Assembly (NCBI RefSeq): GCF_000715205.1
Contig: NZ_JOTP01000020.1
Span: 1-55,750 of the forward strand
DNA from: Bacillus zhangzhouensis
GTDB taxonomy: Bacteria; Bacillota; Bacilli; Bacillales; Bacillaceae
Reading direction: 5' to 3'
DNA length: 55,750 bases
Positions within the stretch are counted from its first letter, which is position 1; every line of letters begins with the position of its first letter. A program made the position numbers and the translations under genes. Positions 28,443 through 37,184 of this stretch are shown here, in pieces. The notes beneath the pieces are model-generated. The model was not told the DNA's origin, searched no databases, and was given only the letters and a program-made list of their open reading frames with translations.

Positions 28443-28953
28443 ATTCATCGTTATTCCTCTTTACACCGACTACTTGGTCCTTTGAGATGGTCCCAAAATG
28501 CCGGCTGTCAAAGCTATGTATTCGGTTATCTCCGATGACGAAGTAATGGTTTTTTTGTATTTTATCGTGTCCTGTGATGGCTTTCAGCTGAAAATCTCCT
28601 GTCAGGACGTTCCCCATTTTATGTTTTTTCTGCTCTTTTAAGTATGGTTCTTTCCACTTTGCACCGTTGACAAATAGCTGATCATCTTCATACTTGATCT
28701 TTTCTCCTGGAAGCCCAATGACCCGCTTGATCAAAATTTGATTTTTAGGTCCATGAAATAAAACGTAATCAAACCGGCTAATTTTCGTGAGTTTTGGCGA
28801 GAACTTATTGATTAATAATTCTGTTCCATCTGTAAATGTCGGGTCCATACTAACCCCTTCTACTTTGTACGTGACAAACATGAAATTCTTTACTTGGAAC
28901 AATAAGACGATGCATGTAATAATCATCAACCATAGCAATGGCTTCTTTTTCAT
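28441..28953 (-). CDS. sipV: type I signal peptidase (SipV)
   Basis: 170-aa single-pass membrane protease. N-terminal anchor (residues about 5-24), catalytic Ser in GVSMDPTF (near residue 36), general base Lys in ILIKRVIGLPGE (near residue 77), and GDNRIHSFDSRHFG. It removes signal peptides of secreted proteins such as AprE. Its length and position beside yhjE match B. subtilis yhjF/sipV. Start ATG overlaps the yhjE stop by one base. Confidence 0.92.
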   Translation of the reverse strand: MKKKPLLWLMIITCIVLLFQVKNFMFVTYKVEGVSMDPTFTDGTELLINKFSPKLTKISRFDYVLFHGPKNQILIKRVIGLPGEKIKYEDDQLFVNGAKWKEPYLKEQKKHKMGNVLTGDFQLKAITGHDKIQKNHYFVIGDNRIHSFDSRHFGTISKDQVVGVKRNNDE

Positions 28954-29570
28954 TAAGAGCCTCCTTTGTCCTCACGCTTGCTCATTCGAATGTTCAACCT
29001 ATTTTCTACTCTCTTTCCAACATACCATAATAAAGCGATAACTAGAACTGCAAAGACACTTCTTAACGGATTCTTTACTAAAGCAGAAAGATCATAGCCA
29101 ATGAAACTAATGATCAAAAGCATGACACACTTACCTGATAAAGCGGCTAATGAAAATTGCCAGATGCTAATTCTTGATAGGCCTGCTACTACATTGACGG
29201 CAGCAGAAGGTGTGAAAGGAAAGCAGAGTAAAATAAATAACGGACCAAACCCCCGCTTTTCCACCCAAAGCATCAATTTCTTAATGGAAGGGTGTCTGCT
29301 GATAAAGTTCAGCATTCTCATCTGCCCAAATTTTCTGATCAGTACAAACACAAGGATAGACCCTGCGCTTGCACCGATCCAGGTCAATAAAAAGCCTTCC
29401 CAAAGGCCGAACGCATTTGCATTTGCCACAGCAAACACAATAAGAGGTAAAAACGGTAGAAATGCTTCTATTAAAGGGAGCAATATGGCCACAAATGGTC
29501 CAAAGGCCTTATAGCTCTCAAAAAATGATGTGATATTTTCATGAGTAAAGATGGAAAGAAATGATGGCAA
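28953..29570 (-). CDS. yhjE: VTT/DedA-type membrane protein YhjE
   Basis: 205-aa membrane protein of the SNARE-associated/VTT (TVP38-DedA) family, with about five hydrophobic segments and the motif FPFTPSAAVNVVAGLSRI. The start is assigned to a TTG preceded by AAGGAG at 9 nt; the upstream ATG at 29606 and the longer frame have no SD, and the TTG gives about the B. subtilis YhjE length. Translationally coupled to sipV (TAATG). Proteins of this fold have been linked to lipid scrambling; no specific role here. Confidence 0.82.
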   Translation of the reverse strand: MPSFLSIFTHENITSFFESYKAFGPFVAILLPLIEAFLPFLPLIVFAVANANAFGLWEGFLLTWIGASAGSILVFVLIRKFGQMRMLNFISRHPSIKKLMLWVEKRGFGPLFILLCFPFTPSAAVNVVAGLSRISIWQFSLAALSGKCVMLLIISFIGYDLSALVKNPLRSVFAVLVIALLWYVGKRVENRLNIRMSKREDKGGS

Positions 29571-29729
29571 CTTATTTGACTCCTTCAAGGTTTGTCTACT
29601 TTTCATTTTACATGGAAAACATAAAAATATACAAATAAATCCCTCTCCATCCCCCCTTGAGATTCTTTGACTCATCCGATATAATAAACAGGAACAAACG
29701 TTCTATTTATAAAGAAAGCAGGCATGGAT

Positions 29730-30092
29730 ATGACAAGACTATCAACAATACAACTTCAGATGATGGAACAGGCCATCTTTCTTCCAATGGTCATCTCCAT
29801 CCTCAATCGTGATTTGACACACTTAAAAGAACACCAAACATTTAAACTTAATGAACCATATATTCAGCTTGTTACCTCTGCGTTAAAGGAAGCACAGAAA
29901 GCACTTTATGAACTGAAGCAGCATTTACGTAAAGAAAAAATGAAGGTACAGCAAATTGAACACGATGAAGGGTTTACGACGTATTTATTTATCATGAATG
30001 GCTATGAAGAAAAGCATAAATACTTTAATCCGCGTATACGACATCGTGTAGAGGAACTGCTTACTCGATATTTTCTCCATCAAGAAAAATAA
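29730..30092 (+). CDS. yhjD: YhjD-like protein of unknown function
   Basis: 120-aa soluble, largely helical protein. MMEQAIFLPMVISILNRD near the N-terminus and NPRIRHRVEELLTRYFL near the C-terminus are the parts I associate with YhjD. The second ATG is preferred because CAGG is seven bases away. It is divergent from yhjE, as in B. subtilis. No catalytic motif; function unknown. Confidence 0.7.
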   Translation: MTRLSTIQLQMMEQAIFLPMVISILNRDLTHLKEHQTFKLNEPYIQLVTSALKEAQKALYELKQHLRKEKMKVQQIEHDEGFTTYLFIMNGYEEKHKYFNPRIRHRVEELLTRYFLHQEK

Positions 30093-30178
30093 AAATGGTT
30101 ATATTTTACAAAATTAAAGGAACCCTTCGATTTTTGGCGAATTGATCAATATACCAAAAATTAGGAGGTTTCAAAAAG

Positions 30179-30613
30179 ATGATCAAAAAAATAGCAGCAT
30201 TCACTTTAGCAGCAGGATTACTTGTGCCAAGCGCAGTTTCTGCAACAGAACCACTACAAGCAGGAAAACAGGAACCAGCAGCAACGGCACAATTTACAAG
30301 TGTAGCCTACACAACGGTTTCCATCGTTGGAAAACGAGTGAAGTTTGAAGTAAAGGCACTGGAAAATCATTTTAATTCAAATTTTTATCAACGCATCGCT
30401 TGGACGAGTAATGACGAAGAACCGAGTGTATTCAATGATAATATTTTATCTGTCATTGTCGCTAAAAAAACCGGTCAGGCTTATCAAGTCACTTCATACG
30501 AAACGCTCATCTCAGTAAAGGACAAGATTGAATCAGGTCAAAAAGTGTACGGCTGGGCGCTTGCTTTAAATGGCGTGTGGTACCCAACGATGCCTGCAAC
30601 CCTCTACTATTAA
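30179..30613 (+). CDS. small secreted protein of unknown function
   Basis: 144 aa with a Sec signal peptide (MIKKIAAFTLAAGLLVPSAVSA, probable cleavage after SAVSA) and a mature part of about 122 residues without cysteine. The mature part is rich in beta-forming stretches (VAYTTVSIVGKRVKFEV; YQVTSYETLISVKD) and ends in an aromatic tail (GVWYPTMPATLYY). I do not recognise the family. TAGGAGG precedes the ATG, and an 8-bp dyad (ATTTTTGG 30130-30137 / CCAAAAAT 30154-30161) lies just upstream of the SD, a possible leader stem-loop. It is the first gene of the block separating yhjD from comK. Confidence 0.75.
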   Translation: MIKKIAAFTLAAGLLVPSAVSATEPLQAGKQEPAATAQFTSVAYTTVSIVGKRVKFEVKALENHFNSNFYQRIAWTSNDEEPSVFNDNILSVIVAKKTGQAYQVTSYETLISVKDKIESGQKVYGWALALNGVWYPTMPATLYY

Positions 30614-30619
30614 AAGAAA

Positions 30620-30650
30620 AAAGCCTGCCATAGCGGCAGGCTCCTTCTTA
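30620..30650. terminator. terminator between the secreted-protein gene and the LCP gene
   Basis: Eight-bp stem AGCCTGCC / GGCAGGCT. On the minus strand it is followed by TTTTTTC, a good terminator for the LCP gene; on the plus strand the tail is CCTTCTT, weaker. Confidence 0.7.
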
Positions 30651-30651
30651 T

Positions 30652-31608
30652 TTATGATAACTCAAGCTGTTCTCTCAGCTCTGTTCTGACTTCTTCTAAT
30701 CCTGCTCCATCTAACTCAAAGTAATACACATTTCCAGGCTGATAATCATGCCCCTTTAGCTGAATGGTGTCCACTGATTTCAACGAGCTCAGTAAAGGGA
30801 AAAGACCGATAAACTGCTTCATGGACAGATTGGTTGAGACATTATCACCAAGTGTATCAATGATGTTGTCATATGACGGGATCGAAGAAATAGATTTAGA
30901 TTTTTCAAAGATGGCTTGAAGTGCTTCCATTTGGCGCTTTCCACGCATGAGGTCACTATCTGCCTTTCTCGTTCTCACAAAGGCTAATGCTTCTTCGCCA
31001 TTTAGTGTATGTGTGCCTGTTTGCACATGAACTTTCCCCTTTGAATCCTTTTCCATTTGCTTTGCGATGCCTTCATCTTCAATCGTTACTTCAATTCCAT
31101 TTAGCTCGTCTACAATGTCTTGAAACGCCTTAAAGTTCCCTGAAATCACATAGTCTACCGGAATGTTCAACAGGTTTTCTACCGTTTTGACTGACAAATC
31201 TGCACTCCCAAAGGCATGGGCGTGGGCGATTTTATCATATCCTCTTCCCGGAATATCTACATAAGAATCACGAGGAATACTGAGGAGCTTGATGGTTTTC
31301 TCTGTTCGGTTCACCGCCGCCAGTAAGACCGCATCACTTCTTGCTTCATCTACCGTTTCACCTGGACGGCTGTCAATTCCAAGCAGCAGTACCGAAAAGC
31401 TATCCTTCCCTGGATCAAAAGCTTTCACACGCTTTTGCGAGGTGTCTCCTCTTTCTAATGAGACTTGCGCCTTATTCGACGCTTTTGAAATTTTATAATA
31501 GGCGTATCCTGTCACAGATACCGCCATCACCATAACAAATGCTATGATAAACAGCACGACTTTCACCCAAGGTCTCAGCCTTCTTTTTGATCTTGTTTTC
31601 TCCTTCAT
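30652..31608 (-). CDS. LytR-CpsA-Psr (LCP) family cell-wall ligase
   Basis: 318 aa: basic N-terminus, one transmembrane anchor (residues about 14-36) and an extracellular LCP domain with LLGIDSRPGE, DAVLLAAVNRTEKTIKLLSIPRDSYVDIP and FVRTRKADSDLMRGKRQ, the conserved Arg/Asp residues that bind the polyprenyl pyrophosphate substrate. LCP enzymes attach teichoic acids or other anionic polymers to peptidoglycan. Which of TagT/U/V it resembles most I cannot say. Confidence 0.88.
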   Translation of the reverse strand: MKEKTRSKRRLRPWVKVVLFIIAFVMVMAVSVTGYAYYKISKASNKAQVSLERGDTSQKRVKAFDPGKDSFSVLLLGIDSRPGETVDEARSDAVLLAAVNRTEKTIKLLSIPRDSYVDIPGRGYDKIAHAHAFGSADLSVKTVENLLNIPVDYVISGNFKAFQDIVDELNGIEVTIEDEGIAKQMEKDSKGKVHVQTGTHTLNGEEALAFVRTRKADSDLMRGKRQMEALQAIFEKSKSISSIPSYDNIIDTLGDNVSTNLSMKQFIGLFPLLSSLKSVDTIQLKGHDYQPGNVYYFELDGAGLEEVRTELREQLELS

Positions 31609-31712
31609 CCTTTCCGAACCCTCACTCTATCTTAGTCTAGCAATGTAGGTTCCACTATAACATATTTTGAAGAAAGTTTCCTGCACGCAACATATTTTTA
31701 TGAATCCACAAT

Positions 31713-31743
31713 AAAAAAGCCGCTCAAAACGAGCAGCCTTTTA
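31713..31743 (-). terminator. terminator of the yclNOPQ operon
   Basis: GGCTGCTC / GAGC-GGC stem followed on the minus strand by TTTTTTAT, eight bases after the yclQ stop codon. Confidence 0.8.
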
Positions 31744-31751
31744 TCCAATAT

Positions 31752-32696
31752 TTATTTTTGTTCAATTCCTTTTTTCACTTCATCAATCATGGCAGTCAAT
31801 GATTCAAGTCCGCCGCCAGATAAATACCACATATCAGAGTTCAAATACACGACATGATTGTTTTTGATCGCTTTGACCGATTTCACATAATCATTTTCAA
31901 CAAGCTGTTTCGCAGAAGTTTCTTCTCCGATCGCTGCGCCTCGATCAATGACAAATAAGTAATCCGGATTCGTTTTGACCATGTACTCATACGAAATGCT
32001 TTGTCCGTGTTTGTCAGATGGCTTAAGCTTTTGATCTGCCGGCGTGATACCAAACACATCATGGATGAGACCATATCTTGATTTAGATCCAAAGGCAGTC
32101 ATTTTGCTGTCGTTCGCCATGATCACCAACCCATTTTGTTTTAACTCTTTTGCTTGCTTCTTTAACGCATCCACTTTTTGATCAATGGCTGCAAGTTCTT
32201 CTTTGACCTTGTCTTCCTTATCAAAAATCTTTCCTAACGTCGTGGCATTCTTTTTAAATGATTCCATATAGTTGGCAGTGTCTACATCCATCAAAATCGT
32301 AGGAGCAATTTTAGAAAATTCATCGAATGCATCTGATTGACGAGACTGAATAATAATCAAGTCGGGCTTCATCTCTGCAATTTTTTCGAAATTCGGCTCT
32401 TTTAAACCGCCGACATTCTCATATTTGTCATCCTCATATTTGGATAGATATTTTGGGACCACTTGTTTTGGTAAAGCTGTCACATTCACACCTAGTTTGT
32501 CCAGCGTATCAAGACTTCCCATATCAAACACGACGACTTTTTTCGGGTTTTTCTTGATTTTCACGCCATCTTTATTCAGCATGTCTTTTACCGTCACGGT
32601 TTCCTCATGAGTTCCTTCTGTTTTCCCTTGGTTACCGCAGGCAGCGAGTACAACAATCGCTGTTAATACAGTCATCATCCATATCCATTTTTTCAT
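31752..32696 (-). CDS. yclQ: siderophore-binding lipoprotein (YclQ)
   Basis: 314-aa class III (BtuF-type) ABC solute-binding protein. The lipobox LAAC (Cys at about residue 20) anchors it to the outer face of the membrane. Typical parts: KKVVVFDMGSLDTLDKLGV, PDLIIIQSRQSDAF and a long linker helix. B. subtilis YclQ binds petrobactin and its catechol precursor; the same is inferred from gene content yclN-O-P-Q. It is the last gene, 22 nt after yclP. Confidence 0.88.
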   Translation of the reverse strand: MKKWIWMMTVLTAIVVLAACGNQGKTEGTHEETVTVKDMLNKDGVKIKKNPKKVVVFDMGSLDTLDKLGVNVTALPKQVVPKYLSKYEDDKYENVGGLKEPNFEKIAEMKPDLIIIQSRQSDAFDEFSKIAPTILMDVDTANYMESFKKNATTLGKIFDKEDKVKEELAAIDQKVDALKKQAKELKQNGLVIMANDSKMTAFGSKSRYGLIHDVFGITPADQKLKPSDKHGQSISYEYMVKTNPDYLFVIDRGAAIGEETSAKQLVENDYVKSVKAIKNNHVVYLNSDMWYLSGGGLESLTAMIDEVKKGIEQK

Positions 32697-32718
32697 GCTT
32701 GATCACCTCTTCATTTTT

Positions 32719-33477
32719 TTAAGAAAAATATAAGCAAATACGCTCACCACGAATGACTTCAATCGGTATGCGCATGTCATAAATTTGTTCAAGTGCATCT
32801 GTTTGAATCACTTCATCTACTCCGCCTTCTTGGATCACCTGTCCATCTTTTAAGGCGACGATATGATCGGAATACACAGATGCAAAGTTAATATCATGGA
32901 GAACGACAACAATCGTTTTCCCGAGATCATGAACGAGCTGCTTAAACAGCTTCATCATTTCAACAGAATGATTCATGTCCAAATTGTTTAAAGGCTCATC
33001 TAGGAAAATATAGTCCGTATCCTGAGCCAGCACCATCGCAATAAAGGCTCTTTGCCTTTGTCCGCCGCTAAGTTCATCTAAGTATTGATGCTGGATATCG
33101 ACGAGCCTCATGTATTGAAGGGACACATCGATCATCTTCTCATCCTCTTTTGTCAGATGGCCTTGTGAGTAAGGAAAACGTCCAAAGCTGACAAGCTCCC
33201 GTACGGTCAGGCGCACACTCATGTGATTGGACTGCTTTAAAATACTCATCTTTTTCGCAAGCTCCTGCGGAGGATACGCGCTATACGGTTTGTCCTGTAA
33301 ATACGCTGCACCTGTGTCTGGCTGAATCAGGCGGCTCATGATGGACAAAAGCGTGCTCTTGCCCGCACCATTTGGACCAATGAGAGAGGTCAGCTGTCCT
33401 TTTTTCACACTGACAGTTGTTTTGTGAAGCACTGTTTTTCCGTTATATGTCTTACTGACTCCCTTCATCACGACCAT
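32719..33477 (-). CDS. yclP: siderophore ABC transporter ATP-binding protein (YclP)
   Basis: 252-aa ABC ATPase with Walker A GPNGAGKST near residue 36, signature LSGGQRQR near residue 135, Walker B DYIFLDEP and the H-loop VVLHDINFA. It energises import through YclN/YclO. The start overlaps the yclO end by 10 bp; a second Met three codons in is also possible. Confidence 0.9.
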   Translation of the reverse strand: MVVMKGVSKTYNGKTVLHKTTVSVKKGQLTSLIGPNGAGKSTLLSIMSRLIQPDTGAAYLQDKPYSAYPPQELAKKMSILKQSNHMSVRLTVRELVSFGRFPYSQGHLTKEDEKMIDVSLQYMRLVDIQHQYLDELSGGQRQRAFIAMVLAQDTDYIFLDEPLNNLDMNHSVEMMKLFKQLVHDLGKTIVVVLHDINFASVYSDHIVALKDGQVIQEGGVDEVIQTDALEQIYDMRIPIEVIRGERICLYFS

Positions 33478-34418
33478 GAACGACTCTCCTTTAAAAGTAA
33501 GTAAATAAAATACAATCCGCCGACTAAATCAATCAAGACACTCAGCGGCGTTTGAAAGGTAAATACCTTTTCTACAAGAAACTCCCCGCCTACAAGGGCA
33601 ATGACACTGATGAAAAAAGAACCTAATAGCAAGTACGTATGCCGGTATGTACGAAATAGCTCTCTTCCCACGTTCACGACGAGTAAGCCAAGAAACGTAA
33701 TAGGTCCGACAAGAGCCGTTGCGATAGACACAAGGACGGCAATCACGATCAGCATCTTTTTTGTGATGCCATCATAGTCAATCCCTAGATTCACAGCATG
33801 TTCCTTTCCTAAGGACATCACATCTAATTTGGAGCGGAATGTCCAAATATAAAAACATAGCGCTACAAATAAAATAGAAGCAATGAGTAGGATATCCGTA
33901 TTCATGTGGTTAAAGCTTGCAAAGGATTTATCCTGTACGACCTGGTATTCATTCGGATCAATGAGCATTTCCATAAAGGAAGAAAGACTTTTGAACAATG
34001 TACCAAATACAATACCAACAAGTAGAAGTAAGAAAATGTGCTTGTTTTTGCGTTTGAACATCACCGTATATAGCAGCACGGAAAAAAGAATCATCAGCCC
34101 AACACAAAGGAAAAAATTCAGGTTTTTATTGACGATCATCAAATTGGTCGATCCAAAAAGATAAATAATCGCTGTTTGCAAAAATAAGTAAAGTGCGTCT
34201 AAGCCTAAAATGCTTGGCGTTAAGATTCGATTGTTGGTCAACGTTTGAAACACAACGGATGAAAAGGCAATAGCGCCTCCAGTCAATGTCATCGCAAGCA
34301 CTTTCTTTAAACGGCTCGGGACTGTGTACTGCCAGTATCCCATTTGAAAGGTGATGAAGATCACGACCAGCACGGCTGCAATGGCTGCAATGAGAAATAA
34401 TATACGTTTCTTATGCAT
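33468..34418 (-). CDS. yclO: siderophore ABC transporter permease (YclO)
   Basis: 316-aa BtuC/FecCD-family permease with about nine to ten membrane segments. GAIAFSSVVFQTLTNNRILTP near residue 50 and VGPITFLGLLVVNVGR near residue 235 are the family motifs. Its start overlaps the yclN stop by 8 bp. It forms the heterodimeric membrane channel with YclN. Confidence 0.9.
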   Translation of the reverse strand: MHKKRILFLIAAIAAVLVVIFITFQMGYWQYTVPSRLKKVLAMTLTGGAIAFSSVVFQTLTNNRILTPSILGLDALYLFLQTAIIYLFGSTNLMIVNKNLNFFLCVGLMILFSVLLYTVMFKRKNKHIFLLLLVGIVFGTLFKSLSSFMEMLIDPNEYQVVQDKSFASFNHMNTDILLIASILFVALCFYIWTFRSKLDVMSLGKEHAVNLGIDYDGITKKMLIVIAVLVSIATALVGPITFLGLLVVNVGRELFRTYRHTYLLLGSFFISVIALVGGEFLVEKVFTFQTPLSVLIDLVGGLYFIYLLLKESRSWS

Positions 34419-35361
34419 AGCGCTTCCTCCTTAATAGCATGTACAGGAAGATCGCACTTCCGATGATGCCTACCATGAGCCCAACAGAAATTTCATATGG
34501 ATAAATGATCACCCTTCCGAGCACATCACAAATCAGAACAAAAATGGCACCTAGTAAGGCTGTATGCGGGAGGCTTTTTTTCAAGTGATCGCCTCGGTAG
34601 ATCGATACAATATTAGGAATGATTAAGCCGAGAAATGGCAGCATTCCGACAGTTAAAATGGTGACAGACGTAATCATCGAAACGATTACCAAGCCAACCG
34701 CCATCACACGTTTATACGTTAAACCTAAGTTGACGGCAAAGCTCTCTCCCATACCGGCCACTGTAAAGCGGTCAGCATATAAATAGGCGATGATCAAAAG
34801 TGGAACACTCACATAGAGCAGTTCATAACGCCCCTGAACAATAAGAGAAAAATCCCCTTGAAGCCATGCGGATACGTTTTGGATCAGATCATATTTATAG
34901 GCTATAAACGTAGAAATTGAACTGACGATCCCGCCAAACATCAAGCCGACTAACGGTACATAGATCGTATCGTTCACCTTAATATGGCGCAGGATTTTTA
35001 AGAAAAGGAGATTGCCAGCTAGAGTAAATAGAAATGCGATGCCCATTTTCGTGAGCGGGCTCGCATGTGTAAAAACGAGCATTGCTACTAAAATACCAAG
35101 CTTGGCCCAATCCATTGTTCCTGCAGTGGTTGGTGAAACAAATTTATTCCTCGTCATGCTTTGCATCATAAAGCCGCATAAACTAAGGCTCATGCCAGCA
35201 AGCACAATACTCATCAGTCGTGGGATGCGACTTGACAATAAGGTATGCATTTGCCCATCTGTTAGATGAAACAGCTGTAAAATGGACAGATCCTGTACAC
35301 CGACAAACAGTGATGCACATGCCAAACACACAAATAACAAACTTAATTGATACAACTTCAT
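34411..35361 (-). CDS. yclN: siderophore ABC transporter permease (YclN)
   Basis: 316-aa FecCD-type permease, first gene of the operon. Motifs: GFMMQSMTRNKFVSPTTAGT and GMLPFLGLIIPNIVS. An iron-regulated Fur box lies about 40 bp upstream. In B. subtilis yclNOPQ is elsewhere on the chromosome; here it sits between yhjD and comK. Confidence 0.9.
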   Translation of the reverse strand: MKLYQLSLLFVCLACASLFVGVQDLSILQLFHLTDGQMHTLLSSRIPRLMSIVLAGMSLSLCGFMMQSMTRNKFVSPTTAGTMDWAKLGILVAMLVFTHASPLTKMGIAFLFTLAGNLLFLKILRHIKVNDTIYVPLVGLMFGGIVSSISTFIAYKYDLIQNVSAWLQGDFSLIVQGRYELLYVSVPLLIIAYLYADRFTVAGMGESFAVNLGLTYKRVMAVGLVIVSMITSVTILTVGMLPFLGLIIPNIVSIYRGDHLKKSLPHTALLGAIFVLICDVLGRVIIYPYEISVGLMVGIIGSAIFLYMLLRRKRYA

Positions 35362-35401
35362 ACAGGTTTCTCACTTTCTATCAAGCTCTTTCCGCTATAA
35401 A

Positions 35402-35416
35402 TGATTATCATTATCA
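35402..35416 (-). promoter_or_regulatory. Fur box of yclNOPQ
   Basis: On the minus strand TGATAATGATAATCA matches the 7-1-7 Fur consensus TGATAATnATTATCA with one mismatch. Position just before yclN implies repression in iron-replete cells. Confidence 0.85.
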
Positions 35417-35490
35417 ATTAAGCGATAGTTCATATATTATCACATTTAGTAAAATATTCAATACCGGAATAAAAAAGGAGTAAAGCACAT

Positions 35491-35522
35491 AAAAAAACAG
35501 CCTACGGTATCAGCTGTTTTTT
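35491..35522. terminator. terminator downstream of the barstar gene
   Basis: AAAAAACAGC / GCTGTTTTTT hairpin with an 11-nt loop, T-runs on both strands; it follows the barstar stop codon on the minus strand. Confidence 0.8.
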
Positions 35523-35528
35523 CCCCAA

Positions 35529-35804
35529 TTATTGAATGTTCACTTGAAATTGTCCCTTCAGTTCCTCTTCCGCATCTTGAAATAACTGCCGCAAGCTCTC
35601 TGCATAATTGCCAAGAGCGTCTTTACTTGTTTGAAAATTCACCCATGTAAGCTCTACAGGAAGATTCACTTCTCCTGTTAAACAGTCCCAAAGGGCATCA
35701 AGGTTTTTCCCGTAATAGTCAGGAAGGTGTAAAACTGTTTTTAGTTGGTCATGAAGCTCCTCTTGCGACCTGCATATCGCACCGTCCAGCCGCACTTTTT
35801 TCAT
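35529..35804 (-). CDS. barstar-family ribonuclease inhibitor
   Basis: 91 aa from the ATG nine bases after GAGGGG, giving MKKVRLDG and nearly the length of B. amyloliquefaciens barstar (starts MKKAVING as remembered); an ATG two codons earlier is too close to the SD. LPDYYGKNLDALWDCLTGEV is nearly identical to the barstar helix-2 region that plugs the barnase active site. Barstars neutralise extracellular guanyl RNases (barnase/binase) inside the producer. No RNase gene lies in this window. It follows the MFS gene by 65 nt on the same strand. Confidence 0.88.
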   Translation of the reverse strand: MKKVRLDGAICRSQEELHDQLKTVLHLPDYYGKNLDALWDCLTGEVNLPVELTWVNFQTSKDALGNYAESLRQLFQDAEEELKGQFQVNIQ

Positions 35805-35869
35805 ATTCATCTTCCCCTCTCTTGTCTTTATTTTAAACGAATTGATCAAAAAAGAGAAAGATGGACATC

Positions 35870-37039
35870 TCACGTTTGTTTCCGCTTGAAACCTGAGATA
35901 AACAGTATGAGACAGGCGGCCAAAACGACCAAGAAAAAGAAAGTTAACACCGTCTGAGTACCGTACATATCAGCAAAGAGACCGACAAAAACACTCGGAA
36001 TGCCTAGACCTAAGTAAGCAAACAAGTAATATCCTGCAACCGCTCTAGCCGCCTCCTTCTTCCCTCGCTCGACAATCAGCTGAAGACCACCTAAGTAAGT
36101 AAATCCATAGCAAGCAGTGCCCGCAAGCATGGTCCCGGCAAGTACAAGGAAGATGGACCCACCATTTGCACCGAACAGCAGCAGGCCATATCCGCACGGA
36201 AGACAGATAAAACCCACCCGGAGCGCTGCGCTGCTATTCATTTTACGAACAAAGGGCTGCATGAGGACACCTGCCATATTAATAAAAAACAGCGCCGGCC
36301 CTACCCATAATTCATATCCATTTAATTTCAGCTGTGCTGGCAAAATAGAAATAACAAGCCCACACACTGACCATGCAATGGCAATCGCCAAGTTCGCCGG
36401 CATCGTCCCTTTTGGAAACCTTGGCATATTCATCATCGGTTTACTCGTATTTCCTTGTATAGGCGGCACAAAAAAGAATACACCAACAATCGTCAGCATC
36501 AAAAAGGCCAAAACAATCCAATAGCTCAGCGGCGTGAGCGACACACGCTGAAAAGAAAGAAGCGCTGTAAAAAGAGCACCTCCCCCAAATCCAACCGAAC
36601 TACATAAGGCAATAAAGGTCGGGATCCAGCCTGATTTCTCTGGATATAAAGCAATCAAATAGGCCGTGCATGTTCCAACACTTAGACCAAGCCCCACTCC
36701 TTGCAGCAGCCTGGCAGCAAAGAGCATCTGTATGGAAGGATGCACGATCATCAAAAGGGTGGCACATAACGAAAAGCAAAGCGCGACCAATAAAATTGGT
36801 TTGCGTCCAGCCCGGTCAGATATGCCGCCGAGAAAAAGCAATACTGGAATAAGTCCGAATACATACGCAGCAAATACAAGTGCTGTTGCCGCCTTTCCGT
36901 ACCCTGCTTGATCTGCATACGCCGTATAAAGAGGCACTTGCAGATTCACAGCGGTCGTAATCATGAAAAGACCAAATAAAACGAAAATAAACGGGATCAT
37001 GGATTGTTGAGCCGTTTCTTCTTTTGATGCAGGAATCAT
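35870..37039 (-). CDS. MFS transporter
   Basis: 389-aa major facilitator with about 12 membrane segments. The loop 2-3 motif GGISDRAGRKPILL near residue 70 is the MFS signature A; GVGLGLSVGTCTAYL is a motif C-like segment of drug antiporters. The start is the ATG eight bases after GAGGAG, 12 codons inside the longest frame. It is divergent from a (broken) MocR regulator, the usual layout for a regulated exporter; substrate unknown. Confidence 0.82.
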   Translation of the reverse strand: MIPASKEETAQQSMIPFIFVLFGLFMITTAVNLQVPLYTAYADQAGYGKAATALVFAAYVFGLIPVLLFLGGISDRAGRKPILLVALCFSLCATLLMIVHPSIQMLFAARLLQGVGLGLSVGTCTAYLIALYPEKSGWIPTFIALCSSVGFGGGALFTALLSFQRVSLTPLSYWIVLAFLMLTIVGVFFFVPPIQGNTSKPMMNMPRFPKGTMPANLAIAIAWSVCGLVISILPAQLKLNGYELWVGPALFFINMAGVLMQPFVRKMNSSAALRVGFICLPCGYGLLLFGANGGSIFLVLAGTMLAGTACYGFTYLGGLQLIVERGKKEAARAVAGYYLFAYLGLGIPSVFVGLFADMYGTQTVLTFFFLVVLAACLILFISGFKRKQT

Positions 37040-37184
37040 TTGACTCTCTCCTCTATGTAAATGACATCTGATCACAGTTTACACACCATTTGGCTTACTT
37101 CCTACATCCAAAAATAACTCTATTGACCAGTCCATAATTCCGTGTCATCATCATAAATGACGTGACAAAGAGAGAAGGTGCCAC

